From Skermanella rosea (GTDB lineage: Bacteria > Pseudomonadota > Alphaproteobacteria > Azospirillales > Azospirillaceae), in assembly GCF_016806835.2 (NCBI RefSeq), contig NZ_CP086113.1, positions 310,001 to 374,000 on the forward strand: 64,000 nt of DNA, given 5' to 3'. The notes below the pieces were generated by a model. That model did not search any database. It was given only the letters and a program-made list of their open reading frames with translations, and was not told the origin of the DNA. Every line of letters begins with the position of its first letter. Positions within the stretch are counted from its first letter, which is position 1. A program made the translations under genes and the position numbers. Shown piece by piece: positions 25,727 through 34,852 of this stretch.

Positions 25727-27379
25727 TCAGAACAGGCTGGCCGTCGGGGTGTCCGGGTCTACTCCCAATAGGGTGATCGACTGGGTCCCGTGCTGGAGCA
25801 CCATGTCGCCGGCAGGGGTCTGGGCCACCCTCAGGTCGCCTGGGGCGATCGAGGCATCCAGCTTGATGTGGTCGGTGCCCGGCTTGAACCCGACGATCAG
25901 GTCGTTGCCGTGGTTCGCCACGAAGGTGAAGGTATCTGCACCGGCGCCGCCGGTCAGCCTGTTGTCCAGGCCGTTGTCGACCACCACCGAACCCGCCGAT
26001 GTCGAGATCACCAGGTTCTCGACATTGGCGGCCAGGGTGTAGCCGGTGGCGTAGACCTGGGCCGTGTCCCGGCCTTCGCCGGCCTTCTCGACCACCACGT
26101 CGAGCCTGGATCCGATGACGTAGTGGTCGTCGCCCGCCAGGCCGGTCATGGTATCGGCTCCCGATCCGCCGTCGATGCGGTCATGGCCGGAGGTGCCGGT
26201 CAGCCTGTCAGCCGAGGCGGTGCCGGTGACGGTCCCGGTGGGGACCGCCCCGGCCTTCCAGTCGAAGGTGCGGCTGTCGACCGGGATTCCGGACGGGGCG
26301 GGTGCGGGCTGGGCCGCGCCGTACATCACCAGTCCTTCCGGACCGACCTTGGACCCGTCGAAGGTGCCGCCGACCTTGTTGCCGGTATTGACGCTGACCG
26401 CGCCCGCCTTGGCCGACAGCCAGGAGGATTTGGAAACGATGTTGTCGATCAGCTGGACGTTCCTGCTGGCATAACCCAGGTTGTCCGTGCTGACATTGAC
26501 CACCGAGCCCGGACCGCTGGACGCCAGATAGTTGCCCTTGATGACGCTGTCGATGGCGCCATAGGCGTTGACGGCGTGCTTGGAGGCGGCATCCACCTTG
26601 TTGCCGGAGACGGTGAAGCCCTTGGCCTGGTAGCGGAGCGTGCCGGGCCAGGTCGAGCCCTGGTTGCCGGCGAAGCCGCCGACCAGGATGCCGTCGGGCA
26701 CCTGGTAGAGATGGTTGTCCAGGATCCTGACGTTTTCCGACCCGGCCTTGGCGACGATGCCCGAGAGCCCGACGATGTCGTAGACCCTGTTGTGGGCGAT
26801 AATGCCGTTCCGCATGTAGACGTCGTCGATGCCTTCCTCGCCGCGCACCCCGTAGACGGTGTTGCCGGTGACCGCCGAATTGACGGTCTGGGCCGTCTTG
26901 ATGCCGTCCGTGGTCTGGCCGTGGACGATGTTCTGCTCGATCACGATGTTGTTGGCGAAGTTCGTCAGGGTGTTGCCGCCCTGGGTGATCTTGACGCCCT
27001 CGGTGCCGCCGATCAGCTCGAAGCCCTTGATGACGATGTTGTCCGGCCCGTAGCCGTAGATCGCGGGCAGGCCGGCGTTGGCCGCCTTGATGTCGGCCTT
27101 TCCCTGCCCGTCGGCCGAGACGATCCAGATCGGCTTGTCGGTGGTGCCGCTGACGCCGATCTTGACGTTCTCGGCATAGACCCCTTCCCTGACCATCACG
27201 GCGGTGCCGGGCTTCGCCTTGGACACGGCGGCCTGGATGGTCTTGAGCGGGGAGGACGCGGTTCCGGTCCCGGCATCGCTGCCGGTCGGGGAGACCCACA
27301 GGAAGGCGGTGGGCTTGGCCGTCTCGTAGGGGACCACGCTGGCCGCCGCGGTGGAGATGGACGTGGCACTGTAAGGCAT
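25727..27379 (-). CDS. Secreted parallel beta-helix (pectate-lyase-like) protein with C-terminal RTX domain
   Basis: 550 residues. Residues 30-330 form a right-handed beta-helix of the PL9/PL1 pectate-lyase type (FLWVSPTGSDAGTGTASSPL and KTIQAAVSKAKPGTAVMVRE mark the start; NIVIKGFELIGGTEGVKI, NGIIAHNRVYDIVGLSGI are helix turns). After a proline-rich linker, residues 380-550 carry RTX repeats (GTSGHDRIDGGSGADTMTGL) and a C-terminal type I secretion region ending TASLF. The probable role is extracellular attack on pectin or another uronate polymer; the catalytic residues cannot be assigned. The weak ribosome-binding region is preceded, 18 nt before the ATG, by a perfect palindrome. Confidence 0.75.
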   Translation of the reverse strand: MPYSATSISTAAASVVPYETAKPTAFLWVSPTGSDAGTGTASSPLKTIQAAVSKAKPGTAVMVREGVYAENVKIGVSGTTDKPIWIVSADGQGKADIKAANAGLPAIYGYGPDNIVIKGFELIGGTEGVKITQGGNTLTNFANNIVIEQNIVHGQTTDGIKTAQTVNSAVTGNTVYGVRGEEGIDDVYMRNGIIAHNRVYDIVGLSGIVAKAGSENVRILDNHLYQVPDGILVGGFAGNQGSTWPGTLRYQAKGFTVSGNKVDAASKHAVNAYGAIDSVIKGNYLASSGPGSVVNVSTDNLGYASRNVQLIDNIVSKSSWLSAKAGAVSVNTGNKVGGTFDGSKVGPEGLVMYGAAQPAPAPSGIPVDSRTFDWKAGAVPTGTVTGTASADRLTGTSGHDRIDGGSGADTMTGLAGDDHYVIGSRLDVVVEKAGEGRDTAQVYATGYTLAANVENLVISTSAGSVVVDNGLDNRLTGGAGADTFTFVANHGNDLIVGFKPGTDHIKLDASIAPGDLRVAQTPAGDMVLQHGTQSITLLGVDPDTPTASLF

Positions 27380-27798
27380 GGGAGCGATCCGCGCAAACTA
27401 ATGAGGTAACTCATTAGAGTGTACGGGGGGACGGATCGTGCCCAAAGCCGAAAACGGCGCGGCATCAGGTCAATTCTGTGACATTGAAACAAATAACGGG
27501 ATTTTACTTCTTGTTTACTTGGGGCTTTGTTGGGGTTCGGTCCGGGGAATGGTTCGGGAAGGCCGCAGGGCCGCCGCCGGCGTGATGGTGAAAGACGGCT
27601 GAACCGGCCTCCGGACAGGCCGTCTCCAGTAGGCCCGGCTTCCCGGAAGCCCCCTTGTCCTGGTGTTAACTCGTTTCAGGCCGGCCGGAATCGGCTGCGC
27701 CCTTTGCGGTCCCGGGACCTCCTCATTAGGTTGAGTCCGAGCATCCTCTATGGATAGTTTTTAGGCTAATCCACCCTAATTCCGGCCAGCCGGTTCCG
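27380..27798. other. Divergent intergenic region between beta-helix gene and glycan operon
   Basis: 418 bp holding the promoters of two divergent units. It contains the palindrome at 27398-27417 and, near the other gene, a matching half-site CTCATTAG at 27722-27729. A moderately AT-rich patch lies at 27470-27530. No small gene is convincing. Confidence 0.5.
27398..27417. promoter_or_regulatory. 20-bp palindrome, candidate operator of the beta-helix gene
   Basis: CTAATGAG-GTAA-CTCATTAG, perfect 8-bp arms, centred 28 nt from the start codon at 27379. Position and symmetry suit a repressor site. The half-site CTCATTAG recurs at 27722-27729 upstream of the divergent methyltransferase gene. The regulator is unknown. 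Confidence 0.45.
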
Positions 27799-28740
27799 GT
27801 GGATAAAATCTTGCAGGTGGACGCCGAGGCAATGGAAGCACAGATCTCCGCTCGCGATCATATCGATTTGCACGCCAGTCAGCATCCGATGGAGTTTTTC
27901 GACGAATTCAGGACGGCGGAGGCGTATTGCCTGCACCTCATGCACAGCCATGCCTACAAGGAGGCCGCCAGGCTGGTGGCTGCCGGCCGGGTCCTCGACC
28001 TGGGCTGCAACAACGGTTACGGCTCCTACGAGTTGAGCCGGCATGGCCACCGGGTCGTCGGCGTTGACGTCTCCGCCGAGGCGCTCGACGACGCGCGGAG
28101 GCGCTTCAGCGCCGACAATCTCGAATACAGGCAGGTGAGCGGGCAGGACCTGCCGTTCGAGGCCGACAGCTTCGACCTGATCACCAGCTTCCAGGTGATC
28201 GAGCACATCGTCGAGATGGAGCCCTACCTGCGCGAGATCCGCCGCGTCCTGAAGCCGGGCGGCCTCGCGGTCTTCACGACGCCGAACGCCCGGATCAGGC
28301 TCGACCCCGGGATGCGGCCCTGGAACCGGTTCCATGTCCAGGAGTTCACGCCGGAACACCTGAAGGAAACCGTGGCGCCCTTCTTCGCCGACGTGACGAT
28401 CAGGGGCCTGTATGCGTCGGAGGAGCTCTACGCGACGGAGTTCAATCGCTGCCAGCGGGCCCTGAAGCAGGCGCGCGAGGCACAGCACGCCGCCCCGACC
28501 GCCGCCCAGCCGGTTCACGAGCCGATCCGCGACGCGATCGCCGCCGCGGTGAAGGCGGTCCTGCCGGCGAGGGCCGTCGAGTATATCCGCAACAGGCGCG
28601 ACGGTGCTCCGGCCGGGAGCGGTCCCGCCAAGGGCACCCTGGCTTCGGCCGACAAGGAGAGGCTGGCGCGCGGAAGCATCTTCTACCGCGAGGACGGCCT
28701 GGACGGGGCGCTGGACCTGATGGCGGTCTGCCGGCGGTGA
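27799..28740 (+). CDS. Class I SAM-dependent methyltransferase
   Basis: 313 residues. SAM-binding motif I is clear (VLDLGCNNGYGSYELSRHG, about residue 75), followed by GVDVSAEALDDARRRF and the post-motif FDLITSFQVIEHIVEMEPYL. A C-terminal extension of about 80 residues is not recognised. First gene of a three-gene unit with a glycosyltransferase and a flippase, so it probably modifies a glycan or lipid-linked saccharide at the cytoplasmic membrane. The start is a GTG. Confidence 0.8.
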   Translation: MDKILQVDAEAMEAQISARDHIDLHASQHPMEFFDEFRTAEAYCLHLMHSHAYKEAARLVAAGRVLDLGCNNGYGSYELSRHGHRVVGVDVSAEALDDARRRFSADNLEYRQVSGQDLPFEADSFDLITSFQVIEHIVEMEPYLREIRRVLKPGGLAVFTTPNARIRLDPGMRPWNRFHVQEFTPEHLKETVAPFFADVTIRGLYASEELYATEFNRCQRALKQAREAQHAAPTAAQPVHEPIRDAIAAAVKAVLPARAVEYIRNRRDGAPAGSGPAKGTLASADKERLARGSIFYREDGLDGALDLMAVCRR

Positions 28741-28783
28741 CGTGCCTTCGACCGGAGCCCGCTCCGATCCGACCGGAGATGAC

Positions 28784-29992
28784 ATGAAGATCGGCATGAT
28801 ATCCACCGAGTTCCCGCCGGCGATCGGCGGCATGCAGGTGATGGCGTTCAACCTGGCGCAGGGCCTGTCCCGGCGCCACGACCTCGTCGTGTACACGCGC
28901 AGGGACCAGGGTACCCCGGCGTCGGGCCTCGCCACCGAGCCGGTCCTCGCCGCCGACATCAGGCACGACCTGCGGCCCCTGGCATCGGCCGACGTCGATG
29001 TCTGGCTGGCGATGAATGCCGGATACGGTGCGCTGGCGGGGCGCTTGCCCAAGCCGATGGCGGTGGTCTGCAACGGCAACGACTTCCTGACGCCCTGGGT
29101 GATCGACTATCCGCGCCAGATCGATCTCCTGGAGGGAAAGACCCATGTCTGGCGGTATGCCCATCCCCTCCGGCAGGCGTGGCGCCGCCGGGTCCTCGGC
29201 CGGGGGCTTTCCCGGGCCGCGGCCGTACTGCCGATCAGCGAGCATTCCAGGGACCTGGTCGTCCGCAGGTTCGGCCTCGACGGCGACCGGACCGTCATCC
29301 TCCATCCCGGGGTGGAGGACAAATTCTTCCAGACCCGGACGCCTGCCGCGGCCGGGACGCTCAGGCTGCTGACGGTATCGAGGCTGGACATCCATAACCG
29401 TCGCAAGAACGTCGACGGCGTCCTGCGCGCGGTCGCCGAACTCGGGCGCGGGATGGATGTCCGCTACACGGTGGTCGGCGACGGAAACGACAGGCCCCGC
29501 CTCGAGGCCCTGGCTGGCGAACTCGGCATCGCCGGCCTCGTGAGGTTCACCGGGAAGTTGGGCGAGGCCGAACTCCTCGCCGCGTACCGGGAAGCCGACC
29601 TCTTCGTCCTGGCGGGCCAGGCCTCGGAAACCGATGTCGAGGGGTTCGGGATCGTCTATATCGAGGCCATCGCGGGCGGGGTCCCGGTGCTGTGCAGCCG
29701 GAGCGGCGGAGCCGTCGACGCCGTGCGGGACGGCGAGACCGGGATCCTGATCGAGCGGTCAGACACCGCGTCCATCGCCCAGGGGATCAGGCGCTTCCAG
29801 GCGGCCCGATCCGCGTTCGACCCCGCCCGGATCAGCGCCCATGCGGAGAAGTTCAGATGGGGTGCCGCGATCGACAGGGTCGATGCGGTACTGGCGTCCG
29901 TGCTCCGCGGCGGCGTCCCGCGGGGTGCCGCGTTTCCCGCGGAAATGCCGGCCGGCGATGCGCGCCGGGCGGACAGCGTGGGGATGACCTGA
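28784..29992 (+). CDS. Glycosyltransferase family 4 protein
   Basis: 402 residues with the GT-B fold of GT4. N-terminal acceptor domain begins MKIGMISTEFPPAIGGMQVM; the donor domain shows RLDIHNRRKNVDGVLRAVAE, YTVVGDGNDRPRLEALAGEL and the E-x7-E type motif GFGIVYIEAIAGGVPVLC. It should transfer a sugar from a nucleotide donor onto a cell-surface saccharide. The ATG at 28784 is preceded by CCGGAG; its stop directly abuts the flippase start. Confidence 0.85.
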   Translation: MKIGMISTEFPPAIGGMQVMAFNLAQGLSRRHDLVVYTRRDQGTPASGLATEPVLAADIRHDLRPLASADVDVWLAMNAGYGALAGRLPKPMAVVCNGNDFLTPWVIDYPRQIDLLEGKTHVWRYAHPLRQAWRRRVLGRGLSRAAAVLPISEHSRDLVVRRFGLDGDRTVILHPGVEDKFFQTRTPAAAGTLRLLTVSRLDIHNRRKNVDGVLRAVAELGRGMDVRYTVVGDGNDRPRLEALAGELGIAGLVRFTGKLGEAELLAAYREADLFVLAGQASETDVEGFGIVYIEAIAGGVPVLCSRSGGAVDAVRDGETGILIERSDTASIAQGIRRFQAARSAFDPARISAHAEKFRWGAAIDRVDAVLASVLRGGVPRGAAFPAEMPAGDARRADSVGMT

Positions 29993-31456
29993 ATGTCCGT
30001 CCGCCGTTCGCTCTTCATCCAGTTCCTCAACAGCTACAGCGCCGCCGGCATCTCCTTCGTCTCGATCATCATCCTGGCGCGCCTGCTCACGCCGCAGGAG
30101 ATCGGCATCTTCTCGGTGTGCATGGCGTTCGTAGGATTCCTGCATACGCTGCGGGATTTCGGGATCGGGGCCTACCTCCTCCAGGAGAGGAATCTCGATG
30201 CCGAGATCCTCCGGAGCGCCTACGGGCTGGCGCTCCTGTTCGGCTGGACGGCCGCCGCCGTGCTGGCCCTGTCCAGCGGGCTGGTGGCCGATTTCTTCAA
30301 CGAGCCGGGCGTCAGGTCCGTTACCCTGGTCCTGGCGGTCAATTTCCTGCTGATCCCGCTGGGCAGCCTGGCTATCCCGCTGCTGAAGCGCGACATGCAC
30401 TTCGTGAGCATCATGAAGATCAATGTCGCGGTGAGCTTCGCCTACGCCGTGTCCACGATCCTCTTCGCCCTGCTCGGAGCGGGGTACATGAGCATGGCGT
30501 GGGGCACCCTGGTCAGCACCGTGGTGAACGTGGCGGGCAGCCTGGCGGCCCGTCGGGACCTGATCGGGATACGCCCGAGCCTGCGGTATGCGCGGCGCAT
30601 CATCTCGTTCGGCGCCTACTCCGTCGGCTCGAACTTCATCGTGGCCTTCGGTCCCAACGGCACCGAGATCGTCATCGGCCGCATGCTGGGGCTCAGCGCC
30701 GTGGCCCTGCTGGGCAAGGGGCGCAGCCTGATCACGCTGTTCCAGCAGGCCATCATGGCCTTCATCATGCCGGTGGCGGGCGCAATGTTCGCCCGCCAGT
30801 CGCGCGACGGAAGCGATGTCGGGAAGTCCTTCCTGCAGGTGATCGGCTACCTGACGGCGATCGGCTGGCCGAGCTACATCTTCATGGGCTTCATGGCTTT
30901 CCCGATCATCGACATCCTGTTCGGGGACCAGTGGTACGCCGCGGTGCCGGTGGCCCAGATCTTCTGCGTCGCCTACAGCATCGCGCTGCTGCACAGCATG
31001 AACAACATGACGATGGAAGCCTGCGGGCACGCCAGGGCGGCTTTCCGCTACCAGATCATCCTGTATCCGCCGACCGTGCTTCTGGTCATCGCCGCCGCTC
31101 CCTTCGGCCTCGTGGCCGTGGCCGGCACGACGATCATCTCCGCCACGGCCGGCCTGATCCTGTCGTACATGTTCCTGGGAAAGGTGATCAACATCCGGGC
31201 AGGACAGGTCGCCCGGGCGGTGCGCAAGAGCGCGCTGGTCGCCGCCATCACCTCCGTCCCTCCGGCGGCGGTCTATTTCTGGGGCGGGATCGGCCCGGGG
31301 AACACCGTCATTCCGCTGCTCGCCGCCGCCGTCATGACGGGCTTGGTCTGGCTGGCCGCCGTCTTCGCCACGGACCACGAGATCAAGCAGGAGATCCTGA
31401 GGCTGATGCGCAGCATCATCGAACAGATGCGCAGGGTGGTGGGCTCGGCCGCTTGA
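29993..31456 (+). CDS. Oligosaccharide flippase family protein (Wzx/MATE-like)
   Basis: 487-residue polytopic membrane protein with 12-14 hydrophobic segments. The start (SLFIQFLNSYSAAGISFVSI, ARLLTPQEIGIFSVCMAF) is typical of lipopolysaccharide/exopolysaccharide flippases such as WzxC. It would move a lipid-linked saccharide across the inner membrane. The start codon follows the glycosyltransferase stop without a gap (TGA-ATG), indicating translational coupling. Confidence 0.87.
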   Translation: MSVRRSLFIQFLNSYSAAGISFVSIIILARLLTPQEIGIFSVCMAFVGFLHTLRDFGIGAYLLQERNLDAEILRSAYGLALLFGWTAAAVLALSSGLVADFFNEPGVRSVTLVLAVNFLLIPLGSLAIPLLKRDMHFVSIMKINVAVSFAYAVSTILFALLGAGYMSMAWGTLVSTVVNVAGSLAARRDLIGIRPSLRYARRIISFGAYSVGSNFIVAFGPNGTEIVIGRMLGLSAVALLGKGRSLITLFQQAIMAFIMPVAGAMFARQSRDGSDVGKSFLQVIGYLTAIGWPSYIFMGFMAFPIIDILFGDQWYAAVPVAQIFCVAYSIALLHSMNNMTMEACGHARAAFRYQIILYPPTVLLVIAAAPFGLVAVAGTTIISATAGLILSYMFLGKVINIRAGQVARAVRKSALVAAITSVPPAAVYFWGGIGPGNTVIPLLAAAVMTGLVWLAAVFATDHEIKQEILRLMRSIIEQMRRVVGSAA

Positions 31457-31492
31457 GGGTGCCGGCCTCCCGCGGGGGCCGCCCCTGCCGTT

Positions 31493-32389
31493 TCACGGTG
31501 CCCGGCGGAGCGCTTCGGCGAGCGCCGCCGTGAACAGGCGGACCTTGGGCGGCACGAACCTGGAAGAGGGATGAACCGCCCAGATCGCCAGCGGCTCAGG
31601 CTCGCCATCGGTGAGCCTGAGCGGGACGATCTGGCCGCGGGCGACCTCCTCCCGCACGTCCCAGTCGGACAGGATCGCGATGCCGAGGCCGGCGAGGCAG
31701 ATCTCGCGCAGACCTTCTATGGAATTCGCGGAGAAACGTGCCTGGACCCGGACACGATTGCCCCGGGCCCCGCCGGCGAGCGGCCAGTGCGTGGCGCCGG
31801 AAAAACCGAGGCACTGGTGCCGGACGAGGTCCGCAACGGCGCCGGGCGTGCCGTGCTCCTCCAGGTAGGACGGCGTCGCGTACAGGTGGCGCGGGTTGTT
31901 GGCCAGGCGCCGCGCTATCAGGCTGCTGTCCTTCAGCGGCGCTATGCGGATGGCGAGGTCGACGCCCTGGGCCACCATGTCGACGAGGGCGTCGGTGAGC
32001 AGCAGGTCCACGGAGACCTGCGGGTTCGCCTTCAGGAAACCCGCGATCACCGGCGCCACCACCTTTCGCCCGAAAGCCGCCGACGCGGTCAGGCGCAGCA
32101 GTCCCGAGGCGCCGGCCGCGGCAGGGCGAACGCTGGCGCGCGCCGCGGCCTCGTTCTCCAGCATCGCCTGCGCGAAAGGCAGCAGCCCTTCGCCCTCCGG
32201 GGTCAGCGCCAGCGCGCGCGTGGTCCGGTGCATCAGGCGCGCGCCGACCTCCGCCTCCAGCGCCGCGAGCCGCCGCGTCGCCATCAGCGGGGAGATGCCG
32301 AGCCGGCGCGCGGCGGCGGCCAGGCTTCCGGCGTTCGCGGCTTCGACCAGGACGGCCACGGCGGCAAGGTCCATCGGGCGAGGGTTCAT
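31493..32389 (-). CDS. LysR-family transcriptional regulator
   Basis: 298 residues. N-terminal winged helix (VLVEAANAGSLAAAARRLGI, then ATRRLAALEAEVGARLMHRT) and a C-terminal substrate-binding domain. Divergent from an MFS gene with 100 nt between the starts, the standard arrangement for LysR control of the neighbour. Confidence 0.88.
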   Translation of the reverse strand: MNPRPMDLAAVAVLVEAANAGSLAAAARRLGISPLMATRRLAALEAEVGARLMHRTTRALALTPEGEGLLPFAQAMLENEAAARASVRPAAAGASGLLRLTASAAFGRKVVAPVIAGFLKANPQVSVDLLLTDALVDMVAQGVDLAIRIAPLKDSSLIARRLANNPRHLYATPSYLEEHGTPGAVADLVRHQCLGFSGATHWPLAGGARGNRVRVQARFSANSIEGLREICLAGLGIAILSDWDVREEVARGQIVPLRLTDGEPEPLAIWAVHPSSRFVPPKVRLFTAALAEALRRAP

Positions 32390-32489
32390 TGCATCGCTTT
32401 CTGAAGCACAGGCACATCATCCTGCCCGACTGATGCGGATCATGAAAGGGGATTAGGGTGCATCCATCGCACGGAACGAGGATCCCCCC

Positions 32490-33683
32490 ATGAACCTGAC
32501 CGACACGATGCCCTCCCGCGCCGCGGCGACGCCGCCGCTCGGCCGTGGCCTGACCTTCGCCATGGCCGCCGCCGCGGGCGTGGCCGTCGCCAACATCTAT
32601 TACAATCAGCCCATGCTGGGCCTGATCGAGCGCGACCTGCCCGGCCCGCTGACCGGGATGATCCCGACCGCGACGCAGCTGGGATATGCCGCCGGTCTCG
32701 TCCTGCTGGTGCCGCTGGGCGACCTGATGGAGCGGCGCCGGCTGATCGTGGCGCAGTTCCTGATGCTGGCGGCGGCCCTGGCGATGATCGCGCTGGCGGA
32801 CGGCGCCGCCCTCGTGATCGCCGCGTCCCTGCTGGTCGGCATCTCCGCGACCGTCGCGCAGCAGGTCGTGCCCTTCGCCGCGCACCTTGCGGCCCCGGAG
32901 CGGCGCGGCGCGGTCCTCGGCACCGTGATGTCGGGACTGCTCGCCGGCATCCTGCTCAGCCGCACGGTGGCGGGATTCGTGGCGACCCATGCCGGCTGGC
33001 GCGAGATGTTCTGGCTCGGCGTGCCGCTGGCGCTGGGCGCCGGCGCGGTGATGGCCGTCAGCCTGCCGCGCAGCCATCCGGACGCCGGCCTGCGCTACCC
33101 GGCGCTGATGCGCTCCCTGCTCCATCTGTGGCGCGAATTCCCTGCGCTGCGCCGGGCCGCCGTCACACAGGCCCTGCTGTTCGCCGCGTTCACCGTGTTC
33201 TGGACCGTCCTGGCACTGCGCCTGGAGCAGCCGCGCTTCGGCCTGGGTGCCGACATGGCCGGCCTGTTCGGCATCGTCGGAACGGTGGGGATCCTCGCCG
33301 CGCCGGTCGCGGGGCGGATCGCGGACAGGAGCGGCCCGCACCGGATGATCGCGCTGGGAGCGGTGCTGACGCTGGCCTCCTGGCTGCTGTTCGGCCTCTG
33401 GACCTCGATCCCCGGCCTGGTGGTGGGCGTGATCCTGCTGGATTTCGCGGTGCAGGCGGCACTCGTCTCGAACCAGCACGTCGTCTACGCGCTGCGGCCG
33501 GAAGCGCGCGCCCGGCTGAACACCCTCTTCATGGGCATGATGTTCCTCGGCGGCGCGATCGGTTCCGGCGCCGCCACCCTGTCCTGGACCCTGGGCGGCT
33601 GGAACGCCGTGTCGGGGCTGGGCGCCCTGCTGGCGGCAGCCGCCACCTTCCTCCAGCGGTCCGGGCTGCGCCGGGGCCGGTAA
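32490..33683 (+). CDS. MFS transporter
   Basis: 397 residues, 12 predicted membrane segments. Features of the drug/sugar efflux type: [19 protein letters not shown] in the first helix-loop, [18 protein letters not shown] (loop 2-3 motif) and [20 protein letters not shown] (motif C-like). YNQP near the N-terminus is shared with a bacterial efflux-like MFS group of unknown substrate. Probably regulated by the divergent LysR. Confidence 0.85.
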   Translation: MNLTDTMPSRAAATPPLGRGLTFAMAAAAGVAVANIYYNQPMLGLIERDLPGPLTGMIPTATQLGYAAGLVLLVPLGDLMERRRLIVAQFLMLAAALAMIALADGAALVIAASLLVGISATVAQQVVPFAAHLAAPERRGAVLGTVMSGLLAGILLSRTVAGFVATHAGWREMFWLGVPLALGAGAVMAVSLPRSHPDAGLRYPALMRSLLHLWREFPALRRAAVTQALLFAAFTVFWTVLALRLEQPRFGLGADMAGLFGIVGTVGILAAPVAGRIADRSGPHRMIALGAVLTLASWLLFGLWTSIPGLVVGVILLDFAVQAALVSNQHVVYALRPEARARLNTLFMGMMFLGGAIGSGAATLSWTLGGWNAVSGLGALLAAAATFLQRSGLRRGR

Positions 33684-33803
33684 GTGCCGCGAACGACAGA
33701 AAAGTCGGCCTGAAGGCCGCTCTTTCGGAGAATCCTGCCGACCGGACGACTCCAATTGGCGGTTCGGCTGTTGAAGCCCCGACAAACAGCTTCGGGGTCA
33801 ATC

Positions 33804-34265
33804 ATGCGAAAAATCTTCCTGGCAGCCGCCCTGTCGGCGTCCCTGGTCTCGGTCACGGCGTGCGACAGCTCCACCCTCGGGACCCTGGGCGGCGCCGGGG
33901 CCGGCGGCCTTCTGGGCTCGCAGATCGGCGGCGGCAAGGGCCGGCTGGCGGCGACGGCGGCCGGTACGCTCCTCGGCGCCTTCCTGGGCAACCGCGCGGT
34001 CGCCGCCCTCAGCGACAAGGATACCGACTATGCCGCCCAGGCCGAGCAGCGGGCCTACGGGGCTCCGGTCGGCCAGCAGATCCAGTGGGAGAACCCGGAC
34101 AGCGGCAACTACGGCACCATCACGCCGATCCGGGAGGGCCGCAACGCCCAGACCGGCCAGTACTGCCGGGAGTTCCAGCAGACCATCTACGTCAACGGCC
34201 GGCCCGAGCAGGGTACCGGACGGGCGTGCCAGCAGCAGGACGGTTCCTGGCAGATCGTCGGCTAG
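33804..34265 (+). CDS. Glycine-zipper outer-membrane lipoprotein (17-kDa surface-antigen type)
   Basis: 153 residues. Lipoprotein signal peptide with lipobox-like SVTAC, then a glycine-zipper segment (GTLGGAGAGGLLGSQIGGGK, AGTLLGAFLGNRAVA) and a C-terminal domain with two Cys (GQYCREFQQTIYVNG, RACQQQDGSWQIVG) characteristic of the RT0821/Lpp0805 surface family. Likely in the outer membrane; precise role unknown. The ATG at 33804 is chosen because the signal peptide starts there. Confidence 0.85.
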   Translation: MRKIFLAAALSASLVSVTACDSSTLGTLGGAGAGGLLGSQIGGGKGRLAATAAGTLLGAFLGNRAVAALSDKDTDYAAQAEQRAYGAPVGQQIQWENPDSGNYGTITPIREGRNAQTGQYCREFQQTIYVNGRPEQGTGRACQQQDGSWQIVG

Positions 34266-34384
34266 CCTCCCGCGGGGCCGGACGGATCCGGGGGCGGTGA
34301 TCGCCAAGGGCGCGCAACACCGCCGGGGCGGGACGGTTGACGGCTTCGCGGAACCGACGCCCCCCGTCCCCTTGAGCCGGAGAT

Positions 34385-34831
34385 ATGATGGAAGCCTCGA
34401 AACGGATCGCCCTGGTCGCCCACGACTCCATGAAGGAGGAACTCCTCGCCTGGGTCCGGCACAATGCCGGGACCCTTGAGGCCCACCGGTTCTGGTCCAC
34501 CGGGACGACCGGGTCCAGGATCAAGGAAGCATGCCCCGAGCTCCAGGTAACCGCCCTGAAGTCCGGCCCGCTCGGCGGGGACCAGCAGGTCGGCGCCATG
34601 ATCGCCGACGGCGGCCTCGACATCCTGCTGTTCTTCACCGACGCCCTGTCGCCCCACCCGCACGACGCCGACGTCCAGGCGCTGACGCGCCTGTCCACCC
34701 TCTACAACGTCGCCCTGGCGACCAACCGGACGACGGCCGATTTCCTGATCACCTCACCCTTCTTCGGAAAGCCTTTCCAGCCCACCGGCGGCGGGGACGG
34801 GGAGCCCGCCCATCCGGACGCGCGGGGCTGA
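34385..34831 (+). CDS. mgsA: Methylglyoxal synthase
   Basis: 148 residues. Converts dihydroxyacetone phosphate to methylglyoxal and phosphate, a glycolytic bypass used when sugar phosphates pile up. The signature is complete: IALVAHDSMKEELLAWV (His and Lys), FWSTGTTGSRI (phosphate loop), SGPLGGDQQVGAMIADG, LLFFTDALSPHPHDADVQAL with the catalytic Asp, and LATNRTTADFLI. Two adjacent ATGs (34385, 34388) follow GGAG; either may be used. Confidence 0.93.
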   Translation: MMEASKRIALVAHDSMKEELLAWVRHNAGTLEAHRFWSTGTTGSRIKEACPELQVTALKSGPLGGDQQVGAMIADGGLDILLFFTDALSPHPHDADVQALTRLSTLYNVALATNRTTADFLITSPFFGKPFQPTGGGDGEPAHPDARG

Positions 34832-34852
34832 GGCCCCGGGATTTCGGGCCGG

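Noticed and set aside
27398-27417. Palindrome considered as an intrinsic terminator
   Set aside because: It lies just upstream of a start codon and has no GC-rich stem or T-tract, so an operator is more likely.
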